Source: Ornithinibacillus salinisoli
GTDB lineage: Bacteria > Bacillota > Bacilli > Bacillales > Amphibacillaceae
Assembly (NCBI RefSeq): GCF_042682545.1
Contig: NZ_JBHUHQ010000002.1
DNA: 64,000 nt
Strand: one strand, 5' to 3'
The notes under the pieces were generated by a model. It saw only the letters and a program-made list of their open reading frames with translations, was not told the origin of the DNA and did no database searches. Shown here one piece after another: positions 7,462-14,966 of the stretch. Each line of letters starts with the position of its first letter. Within the stretch, counting starts at the first letter, position 1. A program made the translations under genes and the position numbers.

Positions 7462-8319
7462 TTAAGCTTTTTTCCCTTTTTTGTTCACGCTTTGTGTAAT
7501 ACGGTCTATAATTATTGCTAAAATAACAATACCTACACCGGCCACAAAACCTGTACCAACGTTAGAACGTTGTAGAGAAGAAAGCACTTCTCTTCCAAGA
7601 CCTGGAGCACCAATCATAGATGCAATAACTACCATGGATAATGACAGCATTATCGTTTGGTTGATTCCTGCCATGATCGTAGCTTTTGCCATTGGAAGTT
7701 CAACTTTAAATAATTTTTGCGTACCTGTACTACCAAATGCCTCAGATGCTTCAACAAGCTCTTTCGATACTTGGCGAATTCCCAAGTTAGTGAAACGAAC
7801 TGTTGGTGGTGTCGCAAAAATTAAGGATGCAAATACACCTGGTACCATTCCTATTCCAAAAAACGCAACAGCTGGAATTAAGTAAACAAATGCTGGCATC
7901 GTCTGCATGAAGTCAAGTATTGGTGTCATAATTGCTTCTGCAGTTTTACTTTTCGACATTAAAATACCTATAGGTACTCCAATGACTACAGACAATATAC
8001 TTGCGATTAATACTAAGGTTACAGTAAACATCAATTCTTCCCAGTAGCCTTGGTTATTAATCAACCAAAGACCGACTATTGAAAATGCGGCAAGACCAAA
8101 TTTTTTACCTGATACGAAAAATGCAATTATTGCAATTACAATCATAAGAATAAATGGTGGTATTCCCATTAATATATCTTCAGAGAACCATTCCATAAAA
8201 TTTCCTAAATGTTCTTTAATAGGTGAAAAGATAAATGAAAGTCTATCTTGTAATTTTTCCACAAACCACTTCATTCCCTCAGCAAGGGGGATACCTTCTG
8301 TAAACCACTCTTTAAACAT
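7462..8319 (-). CDS. opuAB: Glycine betaine ABC permease OpuAB
   Basis: A 285-residue inner-membrane permease. After an amphipathic N-terminus (MFKEWFTEGIPL), hydrophobic helices follow from about residue 45. The cytoplasmic EAA-type loop that contacts the ATPase is recognisable at ELVEASEAFGSTGTQKLFKV. It forms the channel of OpuA with OpuAA and OpuAC. ATG at 8319 overlaps the opuAA stop by 8 bp; the GAGGTG ribosome site lies in the end of opuAA. A TTG two codons earlier is a less well spaced alternative. Confidence 0.9.
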   Translation of the reverse strand: MFKEWFTEGIPLAEGMKWFVEKLQDRLSFIFSPIKEHLGNFMEWFSEDILMGIPPFILMIVIAIIAFFVSGKKFGLAAFSIVGLWLINNQGYWEELMFTVTLVLIASILSVVIGVPIGILMSKSKTAEAIMTPILDFMQTMPAFVYLIPAVAFFGIGMVPGVFASLIFATPPTVRFTNLGIRQVSKELVEASEAFGSTGTQKLFKVELPMAKATIMAGINQTIMLSLSMVVIASMIGAPGLGREVLSSLQRSNVGTGFVAGVGIVILAIIIDRITQSVNKKGKKA

Positions 8320-9511
8320 TGTCAATATTCACCTCACTATCTCCAGCAAGTGCTGCGATTACTGCTCCACGAACAATAATCCCTACCAATCTTTCGTTTT
8401 CGACAACAGCAACCGGAATTGGTGAACCATTAATAATGGTAAATATATCTTGCATCGCTGTTTCTTTTTCTACTTTTTTAATATCGGTACGAAGTATTTC
8501 ATGGATGTCTCTCACATCTTTCTTCCTTGCTTCAGATGCATCGTCAGCCGTAACGTAGCCTTTTAAATTACGTTTACTGTCAACAACCAGAATACTGGAG
8601 AGCCCTTCTTCACGCATACGCTCTAGAGCAACACGAGGACCATGTTTATCGATATTAATTGTTTCTGGTCGTTTCATAATGTGTTGAGCAGTAAGAATCT
8701 TCGAACGATCCACATCTTCAACAAATTTTTCAACATAATCATTTGCCGGATTGACTAAGATTTCTTCCGGAGTACCAATTTGTACAATGGATCCATCTTT
8801 CATCAATGCAATGCGATCACCAATTCGTAGTGCTTCATCTAAGTCATGTGTAATAAATATAATCGTTTTCTTCATACTCGATTGTAAATCGATTAATTCA
8901 TCCTGCATGTCCTTACGTATTAATGGGTCTAGCGCGGAAAAGGCCTCGTCCATTAGTAAAACCTCTGGATCATTTGCTAACGCCCTAGCTAAACCAACAC
9001 GTTGTTGCATACCTCCGGATAATTGGTCTGGCTTCTGCTCAATGTAGTCACCTAATCCAACCATCTCTAAAGCTTCTTTTGCTTTTTTAGACCGTTCTTC
9101 CTTCGATGCTTTTTGAATTTCCAATCCATACTCCGCATTTTGTAAAACAGTACGGTTTGGAAAAAGAGCAAATCGTTGGAATACCATACTTAATTTTTCG
9201 CGTCTAATTTGACGTAGGTCTTTTTTATCCATTTTGGCTAAGTCTTGACCATCAATTAGAATACTGCCTTCCGTAGGGTCGATAAGACGATTTATTAACC
9301 GAACTAAAGTGGATTTCCCACTACCTGATAGACCCATGATCACAAAAATCTCACCAGCTTCGACGGAAAAAGAAGCACGATTTACGCCAACTGTACTGCC
9401 AGTCTTTCGTAATATATCTTCTTTTGAGAAGCCTTCATCTAAAAGCTTTAATGCTTGTTTGTAATTCTTACCGAAAACCTTCGATAAGTCTTTAGCCTCT
9501 ATAATAGGCAC
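8312..9511 (-). CDS. opuAA: Glycine betaine ABC ATPase OpuAA
   Basis: A 399-residue ATPase of the osmoprotectant importer. Walker A is GLSGSGKST, the signature LSGGMQQRV and Walker B LLMDEAFSALD. The C-terminal 120 residues form a tandem CBS pair (from about TAQHIMKRPETIN), a region known in OpuA-type transporters to sense ionic strength or nucleotides. The start is placed at GTG 9511, 6 nt after AGAGGTG; an in-frame ATG at 9571 lacks a ribosome site. It is first in opuAA-AB-AC and divergent from a GbsR-like regulator. Confidence 0.92.
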   Translation of the reverse strand: MPIIEAKDLSKVFGKNYKQALKLLDEGFSKEDILRKTGSTVGVNRASFSVEAGEIFVIMGLSGSGKSTLVRLINRLIDPTEGSILIDGQDLAKMDKKDLRQIRREKLSMVFQRFALFPNRTVLQNAEYGLEIQKASKEERSKKAKEALEMVGLGDYIEQKPDQLSGGMQQRVGLARALANDPEVLLMDEAFSALDPLIRKDMQDELIDLQSSMKKTIIFITHDLDEALRIGDRIALMKDGSIVQIGTPEEILVNPANDYVEKFVEDVDRSKILTAQHIMKRPETINIDKHGPRVALERMREEGLSSILVVDSKRNLKGYVTADDASEARKKDVRDIHEILRTDIKKVEKETAMQDIFTIINGSPIPVAVVENERLVGIIVRGAVIAALAGDSEVNIDNV

Positions 9512-9573
9512 AACTGTCACCTCTTTAATAATTCTTTTTTTTCTCTTGTTTAAATGACACAAGTTTTTCATAA

Positions 9574-9684
9574 GTACCGAACATGGTTAACTTACTCTTA
9601 ATACTATATAACGTTTTATATGTTCAGTACAAACACTATATACCATTAATTTCGTTTATATTTTTTGTACAGTTTATACTGTAC
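9574..9684. promoter_or_regulatory. GTAC-type inverted repeats between opuA and its divergent regulator
   Basis: GTACCGAACAT (9574-9584) and ATGTTCAGTAC (9620-9630) form an inverted repeat with one mismatch, and GTACAGT-TTAT-ACTGTAC (9667-9684) is a perfect palindrome. On the minus strand TTGTAC overlapping 9626-9631 with TATAGT 18 nt downstream could be the opuA promoter, so the middle half-site would cover its -35. These are candidate operators for the GbsR-type protein encoded next door; that link is inferred. The rest of 9512-9807 is AT-rich without a gene. Confidence 0.55.
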
Positions 9685-9807
9685 GTTTTATTCGCGGAGT
9701 TTCCTTTTAAATCCTCCAATTTGCTTCAAAATACATATCAACTTGCTGTTTTTCAAAAAAGCTATTTTATTGTAACCTTGATATAGCAATGTTTCTAGGA
9801 GGATTAC

Positions 9808-10308
9808 ATGTTGGAGCATAACACCGAAAACATACAAAATAATATAATGAATGAATTTGCTAAAACTATAGAAATGTTTGATTTAACACCGTTAGAGGCA
9901 CGTTTGTTTGCCTACTTATACTTAGCTGAGAAGCCATTAACATTAGATGAAATGAGCGAAGCGCTAGGGAAAAGCAAAACATCAATGAGTAAAAGTATAC
10001 GGAGTTTATCGGATATGAATCTAGTAACACTAGTATGGAAGAAAGGAGTTCGCAAAGATTTATATCAGGCAAACTCCCAATTATTTAAATTATTCATGAC
10101 TTCTTATATAAACAAATGGATTGACGCTACCAACCACCGAAAAGATGCATTACACGTAATTGAAACAGATCTACAACAGCAACATGGTAATCACATAAAT
10201 GATGATGAATTAAATAACCTAACCTACCAATTGAATAAAATTATAGATTTCAATAAAAAATTAGATTCCTTTTTTCGAAGAGTAAAAGTAGACGATAAAC
10301 ACATGTAA
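9808..10308 (+). CDS. GbsR/OpcR-type transcriptional regulator
   Basis: A 166-residue winged-helix regulator of the GbsR group (MarR-like). The helix-turn-helix lies at PLTLDEMSEALGKSKTSMSK (about 41-60), followed by the family hallmark KKGVRKDLYQA (about 77-87) and a C-terminal helical part. Known members (GbsR, OpcR) repress choline or betaine uptake genes and sense choline-type ligands. Its divergent position next to opuA with palindromes between suggests it controls opuA. The ATG follows AGGAGG. A second family member is encoded at 14332-14889. Confidence 0.82.
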   Translation: MLEHNTENIQNNIMNEFAKTIEMFDLTPLEARLFAYLYLAEKPLTLDEMSEALGKSKTSMSKSIRSLSDMNLVTLVWKKGVRKDLYQANSQLFKLFMTSYINKWIDATNHRKDALHVIETDLQQQHGNHINDDELNNLTYQLNKIIDFNKKLDSFFRRVKVDDKHM

Positions 10309-10312
10309 TCTC

Positions 10313-10368
10313 AAAAGGTCTGCCTCCTTAAGACATGTTTCATGTCTTAAGGAGGCAGACCTTTTTTT
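10313..10368 (+). terminator. 25-bp perfect hairpin terminator
   Basis: AAAAGGTCTGCCTCCTTAAG plus ACATG, a TTT loop, then the exact complement, followed by extra T residues. It starts 5 nt after the regulator's stop codon. The uninterrupted 25-bp stem is unusually long for an intrinsic terminator. Confidence 0.9.
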
Positions 10369-10505
10369 CATTAGCAGTAGAATTGGTATACAATGATGAG
10401 GTAGTATTGATATGCTCTTTATTCTCTTGGACCAAGGAAGCATACGTCGGATCTTAATTAAAATACGCAGGCTTATTTCAAATCATCGATCAACCTCGTT
10501 TATTT

Positions 10506-10844
10506 CTATTCTCGTTCCACAATTAAGTTTATAAAAACCTCCATTAATTCCACAAAATATCCTTCTTGCTTTAATGCATGAATCGTTTCATCTGGGTTAA
10601 GTTTCTCATTAAGCATTCCAGCAAAATGTATTAATAATGGGGAAAAATTAAGAAACCCTTCTTCTTTTTGTGCTTCAAATTCTTCATTTATGGTATGGAG
10701 CAACTGAAATAGTTCTTTATATTCTTCGTTTGTAATATTCTTCTCAATAACAAGCCTTGTTAACGGGTACTTTTTCAAATCAATTGTTTTGGTTAGTAAC
10801 TGTAAGTGAAATGACGCTAAATCATTCTTATCATAACCTTCCAA
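10506..10844 (-). CDS. yhaI: YhaI-like DUF1878 protein
   Basis: A 112-residue cytoplasmic helical protein. Landmarks shared with B. subtilis YhaI (as I recall it) are QLLTKTIDLKKYPLTRLVIEK near the start, FSPLLIHFAGMLNEKL in the middle and ELMEVFINLIVE at the C-terminus. TTG at 10844 is preferred: GGGGGAG lies 9 nt upstream and the resulting N-terminus aligns in length with the family. ATG at 10862 is the alternative but has no ribosome site. The position near prsA is conserved; the hpr/scoC gene found beside it in B. subtilis is not here. Function unknown. Confidence 0.75.
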   Translation of the reverse strand: MEGYDKNDLASFHLQLLTKTIDLKKYPLTRLVIEKNITNEEYKELFQLLHTINEEFEAQKEEGFLNFSPLLIHFAGMLNEKLNPDETIHALKQEGYFVELMEVFINLIVERE

Positions 10845-11048
10845 TACAAGCCACTCCCCCATTCTAATACATAATTTCGCCTTATTGTCTGAATAGACTT
10901 TCTATTATTATAATTACATCTATAAAATTTTACAAAAAAAGTATTGCATTTCCTTACCAAACGTACTATCATTCATTAAGGATTTTTTAATAAACTAATA
11001 AATAACTAGCTTATTATTTTTGCATTAGAATTAAAGGGGGTATATAAA

Positions 11049-11594
11049 ATGAACTGCTGGAAAACAATAAACTTTAAAAAAGAATACGGATTAAATTGGC
11101 TGCGATTCATTTCATGGTTTACTGGTTTATTAGCATTCATTTTACTTTATGTACCAACTACCATTGCACATGGTGGAAATCAGGTCAATGAATTGGGATT
11201 GATCTATTTAATCATTGCACTTTTTTTATTACCACCATTTAATTCATTTATGCATATTTTACCATTGATCTTAATGAATAAACGAGGAAAAATAATCGAC
11301 AAACGTAAAAGTAAAATAATACCATTATTTACACGTTACCCATGCATGCAGCTTTCCAAGATGAAATTCCTACTTGTTGCATTAGCTCCAACTGTAATGA
11401 TTACAATACCTGGAGTTGTTTTAAGTTTTCTCATTCCAGAGTTCTATGTATATATTTTACTATATACGTCCATTCATATTGGAATCACATGTATAGACTT
11501 TATCTATATCATTCACATTATTAAAGCCCCAAAAGAATCCTTGGTTGAAAATAGTAATGACGGCTTTGATATATTGCTAAAAGCTACGAACTAA
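11049..11594 (+). CDS. DUF3267-like membrane protein
   Basis: A 181-residue integral membrane protein with four hydrophobic segments (about 20-38, 52-75, 103-125 and 128-152). The fold pattern and a C-terminal IDFIYIIHIIKAPKES resemble DUF3267 proteins, which are grouped with site-2-type zinc metalloproteases. The expected HExxH-like motif is not intact: the corresponding place reads FNSFMHILP, so catalytic activity is doubtful. The ATG has AAAGGGGG upstream. A terminator follows at once, so it is a single-gene unit. Function unknown. Confidence 0.55.
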   Translation: MNCWKTINFKKEYGLNWLRFISWFTGLLAFILLYVPTTIAHGGNQVNELGLIYLIIALFLLPPFNSFMHILPLILMNKRGKIIDKRKSKIIPLFTRYPCMQLSKMKFLLVALAPTVMITIPGVVLSFLIPEFYVYILLYTSIHIGITCIDFIYIIHIIKAPKESLVENSNDGFDILLKATN

Positions 11595-11619
11595 GAACCT
11601 ACTCACTAGGTTCTTTTTT
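11593..11619 (+). terminator. Terminator of the DUF3267-like gene
   Basis: AAGAACCTA, a CTCAC loop, TAGGTTCTT and T residues. Confidence 0.85.
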
Positions 11620-11761
11620 AATGAAAAATTTAAATCTCTACTGTTCACATGATTAATATTCTGATACAGTAAGATATATAAAAGTATATATAAATAATTA
11701 TTAAATCATATTATAGATACTTCTCACTTATTTTTATGTTTTCCAAGGGAGGTCTTCAATC

Positions 11762-11947
11762 ATGAACGTAATATTCATTATCTATGCACTTATTATTTTA
11801 TTCATTTTTAATTCACTTACTCACAAGTTTTGTACGAAATTGGAGATGAATCAAACAAAACAAGCTTCAGTTTTTCGAGTTATTAACATCATGATGCTCA
11901 TTTTATTAGTATCATCTTACGTAAAAGTACAAAATGTAATATTATAG
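11762..11947 (+). CDS. Small two-helix membrane protein, unknown
   Basis: A 61-residue protein with two hydrophobic segments: VIFIIYALIILFIFNSL (3-19) and INIMMLILLVSSYVKV (41-56), joined by a polar loop with one Cys. I do not recognise the family. A strong ribosome site (AAGGGAGG) lies about 9 nt before the ATG and a hairpin terminator follows, which supports expression as its own unit between the DUF3267-like gene and prsA. Confidence 0.6.
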   Translation: MNVIFIIYALIILFIFNSLTHKFCTKLEMNQTKQASVFRVINIMMLILLVSSYVKVQNVIL

Positions 11948-11960
11948 ATCATGCTATTTT

Positions 11961-11990
11961 TCCTATTTTATAATAGGACTATTTTTTTTA
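11961..11990 (+). terminator. Terminator after the small membrane protein
   Basis: TCCTATT-TTA-TAATAGGA then CTATTTTTTTT. Confidence 0.75.
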
Positions 11991-12059
11991 AGCAAATCTA
12001 TGTTATATTACTTTATAGTACCATTAATTTTATTAGGAAAAGATTAGGAGTGTTCATGC

Positions 12060-12932
12060 ATGAAAAAACTAGCAATAGCAGCAACAATAACTGCAGGTGT
12101 TCTAACATTATCTGCATGTAATTCAGATGATCCCGAAGTAATTGTTGAATCCGAAGCAGGAGAAATTACAAAAGAAGATTTTTATAATGAATTAAAAGAC
12201 CGAGCTGGTGAAAATTTATTATATGAAATGGTAATACTTCAAGTCTTAGAAGATAAATACGAAGTTACGGATGATGAAGTAGATGCACGAGTACAAAAGA
12301 CAAAAGATCAGCAAGGTGAAAACTTCGAAATGTTCCTAAGTCAACAAGGTATCCCAGATGAAGAAGCATTCCGTGAGCAAACTTATCAAGCAATCCTACA
12401 AGAAAAAATGGCTTTTGAAGATGTTGAAATTACGGACGAAGAAGTTCAACAACGCTATGACCGTATGAAAACAGAAGTACAAGCTAGCCACATTCTAGTA
12501 GAAGATGAAGAAACAGCTAATGAAGTGAAACAAAAATTAGACGAAGGTGAAGACTTTGCTGAGTTAGCAAAGGAATATTCAACTGATGGTTCCGCTGAGA
12601 GTGGTGGCGACTTAGGCTATTTTACAGCAGGAAAAATGGTTCCTGAATTCGAAAACGCTGCATATGCTTTAGAAGTTGATGAGATTAGTGAACCTGTTCA
12701 ATCACAGCATGGTTACCATATCATTAAACTAACGGACAAGCGTGAAGTAGAAGACATTGCATCCTTCGAAGAAATGGAAGAAGATATTCGAAACCAACTT
12801 TCATATTCTAAAATTGATCAAGCAGCTTTCCAAGAGAAACTAAATAAATTAATTGAAGAAGCAAAGATCGATGTGAAAATCGAAGACTTTGAAGACTTGT
12901 TTACGATCCAAGAAGCAAGTGCACAAGGATAA
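12060..12932 (+). CDS. prsA: PrsA foldase lipoprotein
   Basis: A 290-residue extracytoplasmic peptidyl-prolyl isomerase anchored as a lipoprotein. The signal peptide ends at the lipobox LSAC (Cys20). An N-terminal helical chaperone region (about 30-130) precedes the parvulin domain (about 135-230), with the hallmarks ASHILVEDEE, GGDLGYFTAGKMVPEFE and SQHGYHIIKL. A helical C-terminal part closes the protein. It helps secreted enzymes fold at the membrane/wall interface. The very acidic composition fits a salt-adapted host. It has its own terminator. Confidence 0.95.
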   Translation: MKKLAIAATITAGVLTLSACNSDDPEVIVESEAGEITKEDFYNELKDRAGENLLYEMVILQVLEDKYEVTDDEVDARVQKTKDQQGENFEMFLSQQGIPDEEAFREQTYQAILQEKMAFEDVEITDEEVQQRYDRMKTEVQASHILVEDEETANEVKQKLDEGEDFAELAKEYSTDGSAESGGDLGYFTAGKMVPEFENAAYALEVDEISEPVQSQHGYHIIKLTDKREVEDIASFEEMEEDIRNQLSYSKIDQAAFQEKLNKLIEEAKIDVKIEDFEDLFTIQEASAQG

Positions 12933-12936
12933 TCAA

Positions 12937-12965
12937 AAACGCGAGGCCCGTTTAGCGGCCGCCAG
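12937..12965. repeat. Short GC-rich fragment related to the large repeat
   Basis: CAAAAACGCGAGGCCCGTTT followed by AGCGGCCGCC resembles the left end of the large repeats at 49543 and 62568 (CAAAAGCGCAAGCGCCCGTT then TAGCGAC). Here GGCC and GGCC close a small hairpin directly. It may be an internally deleted copy. Confidence 0.45.
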
Positions 12966-12971
12966 TATAAC

Positions 12972-13016
12972 AAAAGCTATCCAGTAGGGAAAATCCCCCT
13001 ATTGGATAGCTTTTTT
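12972..13016. terminator. Bidirectional terminator between prsA and yhaL
   Basis: AAAAGCTATCCAGTAGGG pairs with CCCTATTGGATAGCTTTT across a short loop, with one mismatch; T6 follows. The yhaL stop codon lies in the tail. Confidence 0.9.
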
Positions 13017-13224
13017 AATGGGAAACTTGTTGTGTTTGCTCCTCATCTTGCTGTAATCTCTTGTGTCTCTCCTCTTCTATTCGTTCCATGTACACCTTTC
13101 CTTCTCGCTCAATATATTGCTTTTCCAGTTCTTTTTCAGCGCGCATAGCTCGGAAAGCCATATATCCGCTAAGGAAAATAAGTAGAACCACCATAAATAC
13201 CCACCAAGGAATACCAAAAATCAC
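13015..13224 (-). CDS. yhaL: Sporulation-associated protein YhaL
   Basis: A 69-residue protein: one N-terminal membrane helix (IPWWVFMVVLLIFLSGYMAF, about 4-23), then a charged helical tail. The PWWV start and the EREGKVYMERIEEE stretch match the YhaL family, described in B. subtilis as a sporulation protein. The gene sits between prsA and yhaM as in B. subtilis. The ATG has AAGGGGG upstream. Molecular role unknown. Confidence 0.8.
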   Translation of the reverse strand: MIFGIPWWVFMVVLLIFLSGYMAFRAMRAEKELEKQYIEREGKVYMERIEEERHKRLQQDEEQTQQVSH

Positions 13225-13293
13225 GTAATCCCCCCCTTGTCCTCATCATCTAATACAAGTATATGAACAAGAAGTTGAAATCATTACAACGGA

Positions 13294-14244
13294 TTACAAG
13301 TCATCATCAAATGTTGGTTTATAAAAGGCACGATTATCCATTGCAAACAGCCTTTGTGTGAACTCACCTGGGTTAGTATTTTCTAATGCCCGATTAAGCA
13401 TATTCATTTTCGCATCGATCAAGTCAATGAGGTGCAATAATTCTGCTTCTCGAACTAATGGTGGAGTTGGACTTCCCCATTCCGCTTTTCCGTGGTGACT
13501 CAAGACCATATGCTGCAAAATTAATACTTCTTCCCCTTCAATACTTAGTTCTTTCGCCATTTGTCCTATTTCTTCCACCATCATCGGAATATGCCCCAGA
13601 AGTTTCCCCTCCATCGTATAAGAAGTTGAAACAACACCAGACAATTCTTTTAATTTACCTAAATCATGTAAAATAATGCCAGCGTACAGTAAATCTTTAT
13701 TCACTTGCGGGTATAGTATATGTAATTCCCTTGCAAGTGCGAGCATACTAACAATGTGATGGGCAAGTCCAGATACATATTCATGATGATTTTTAGAAGC
13801 TGCAGGATATGTTAATAATGCCTCTTGATATTTTTTGATAAATGCACGAACGATTCGTTGCAAGGTTGCATTTTTCATTTCAAATATAGCTTCTGTAAGT
13901 TTTTCCATTAATACCTCACGTTCGATGGGGGCCTTTTCAATAAATTCCGATACATGTACACCATCTGTAGGTTGAGATGGGCGAATGGAGGTTATTTTCA
14001 TTTGTGCTTTTCCACGAAACTGATTAATCTCTCCGGTCATCCGAATTATTTGTTCAGCAATAAATGCTTCTTCATCTTCTTTTGTTACATCCCATAACTT
14101 AGCTTCTATTTCCCCTGTTGCATCTCGCAATATAAGTGTAAGAAATGGTTTTCCGGTACTGGTTACCCCTCGATTTGCCTCTTTAATTAATACAAATCCT
14201 TCAAACGAATCCCCAATTTGATGTTTACCGATACCTTTACTCAT
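13294..14244 (-). CDS. yhaM: 3'-5' exoribonuclease YhaM
   Basis: A 316-residue RNase found in low-GC Gram-positives. The N-terminal OB-fold nucleic-acid-binding domain covers about residues 15-90 (FLTLILRDATGEIEAKLWD). The HD metal domain follows, with YVSGLAHHIVSML (about 160) and the diagnostic ILHDLGKLKEL (about 190-200), then ILQHMVLSHHG further on. YhaM trims RNA 3' ends after primary decay. Length equals the B. subtilis protein to within a few residues. GGGGGAA precedes the ATG. Confidence 0.92.
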   Translation of the reverse strand: MSKGIGKHQIGDSFEGFVLIKEANRGVTSTGKPFLTLILRDATGEIEAKLWDVTKEDEEAFIAEQIIRMTGEINQFRGKAQMKITSIRPSQPTDGVHVSEFIEKAPIEREVLMEKLTEAIFEMKNATLQRIVRAFIKKYQEALLTYPAASKNHHEYVSGLAHHIVSMLALARELHILYPQVNKDLLYAGIILHDLGKLKELSGVVSTSYTMEGKLLGHIPMMVEEIGQMAKELSIEGEEVLILQHMVLSHHGKAEWGSPTPPLVREAELLHLIDLIDAKMNMLNRALENTNPGEFTQRLFAMDNRAFYKPTFDDDL

Positions 14245-14264
14245 TGTCTATTCCCCCTTCTATA

Positions 14265-14325
14265 GAAAAAGAGACTGACAGAAAATAGGCGTATAACATT
14301 TCTCCCTATTTTTGTTGCCAATCTC
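14265..14325 (-). terminator. Terminator of the gbsR-like gene
   Basis: Reading the minus strand, GAGATTGGCA...AAAATAGG pairs with CCTATTTT...TGTCAGTCTC, imperfect, followed by TTTTT. Confidence 0.65.
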
Positions 14326-14331
14326 AGATCG

Positions 14332-14889
14332 TCAAATATTATCTTCGTTTTTTGGTATATACTGAAATATTTCTCCGGACTCTATTACTCGGATAAACTT
14401 CATTAACCAATCATAATAATTTTTTGCATAACGAAGCCGTTCAATATCTGAATTAATTTTATTTCTCAACTCAGGGTCTTCCGTTTTATGATAAATCTTT
14501 ACTAATTCATCAATTGCTTCATTCGCTTCTTCAATATTTGATTCGGTGTGCTTACGCCAACGATTTCCAAATAATGATGTAAATGATTTATACCAATCTT
14601 CTTCTGATTGATACAAATCCTTTCGAAAACCTTTTTTAAAGGTTGGCTCCACCATTTTCATATCCGATAATGCTCGAACACCTGTTGACATACTTGTTTT
14701 ACTCATCTCAAGTGCATCGCGCATATCATCTAATGTCATCGGTTCATCTGCAAAATATAATGTACCGTATAATCTTCCTACAGAGGATGTCATTCCATAT
14801 AGGTTCATATTTTTGGCAATCACTTGGATAAATTTTTCGATCGTTTCTTCATACTTTTCCCAGTCTTTAACTTGTTTTTCTTCGGGCAT
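14332..14889 (-). CDS. GbsR-family transcriptional regulator
   Basis: A 185-residue winged-helix regulator very like GbsR/YvaV of B. subtilis. NLYGMTSSVGRLYGTLYFAD (about 29-48) is the family signature region, PMTLDDMRDALEMSKTSMST the recognition helix area, KKGFRKDLYQSEED the hallmark wing segment, and SGEIFQYIPK the conserved C-terminus. The family represses compatible-solute uptake/synthesis genes and binds choline through an aromatic cage. No target is adjacent: it lies between yhaM and yhaN, so it probably acts in trans. GGAGGG precedes the ATG. Confidence 0.85.
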   Translation of the reverse strand: MPEEKQVKDWEKYEETIEKFIQVIAKNMNLYGMTSSVGRLYGTLYFADEPMTLDDMRDALEMSKTSMSTGVRALSDMKMVEPTFKKGFRKDLYQSEEDWYKSFTSLFGNRWRKHTESNIEEANEAIDELVKIYHKTEDPELRNKINSDIERLRYAKNYYDWLMKFIRVIESGEIFQYIPKNEDNI

Positions 14890-14966
14890 GGAAGTCCCTC
14901 CATTTTACCGTAATCCCTTCTTGCTAGATATAAACATGTTTATACATTTAATCTGAAAACAGTTTA

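Noticed and set aside
7481..7885. 134-codon plus-strand frame inside opuAB
   Set aside because: Antisense shadow of a clear permease gene.
9583..9786. 67-codon frame in the opuA divergent region
   Set aside because: Covers the palindromes, AT-rich translation of Phe/Leu/Tyr, no ribosome site.
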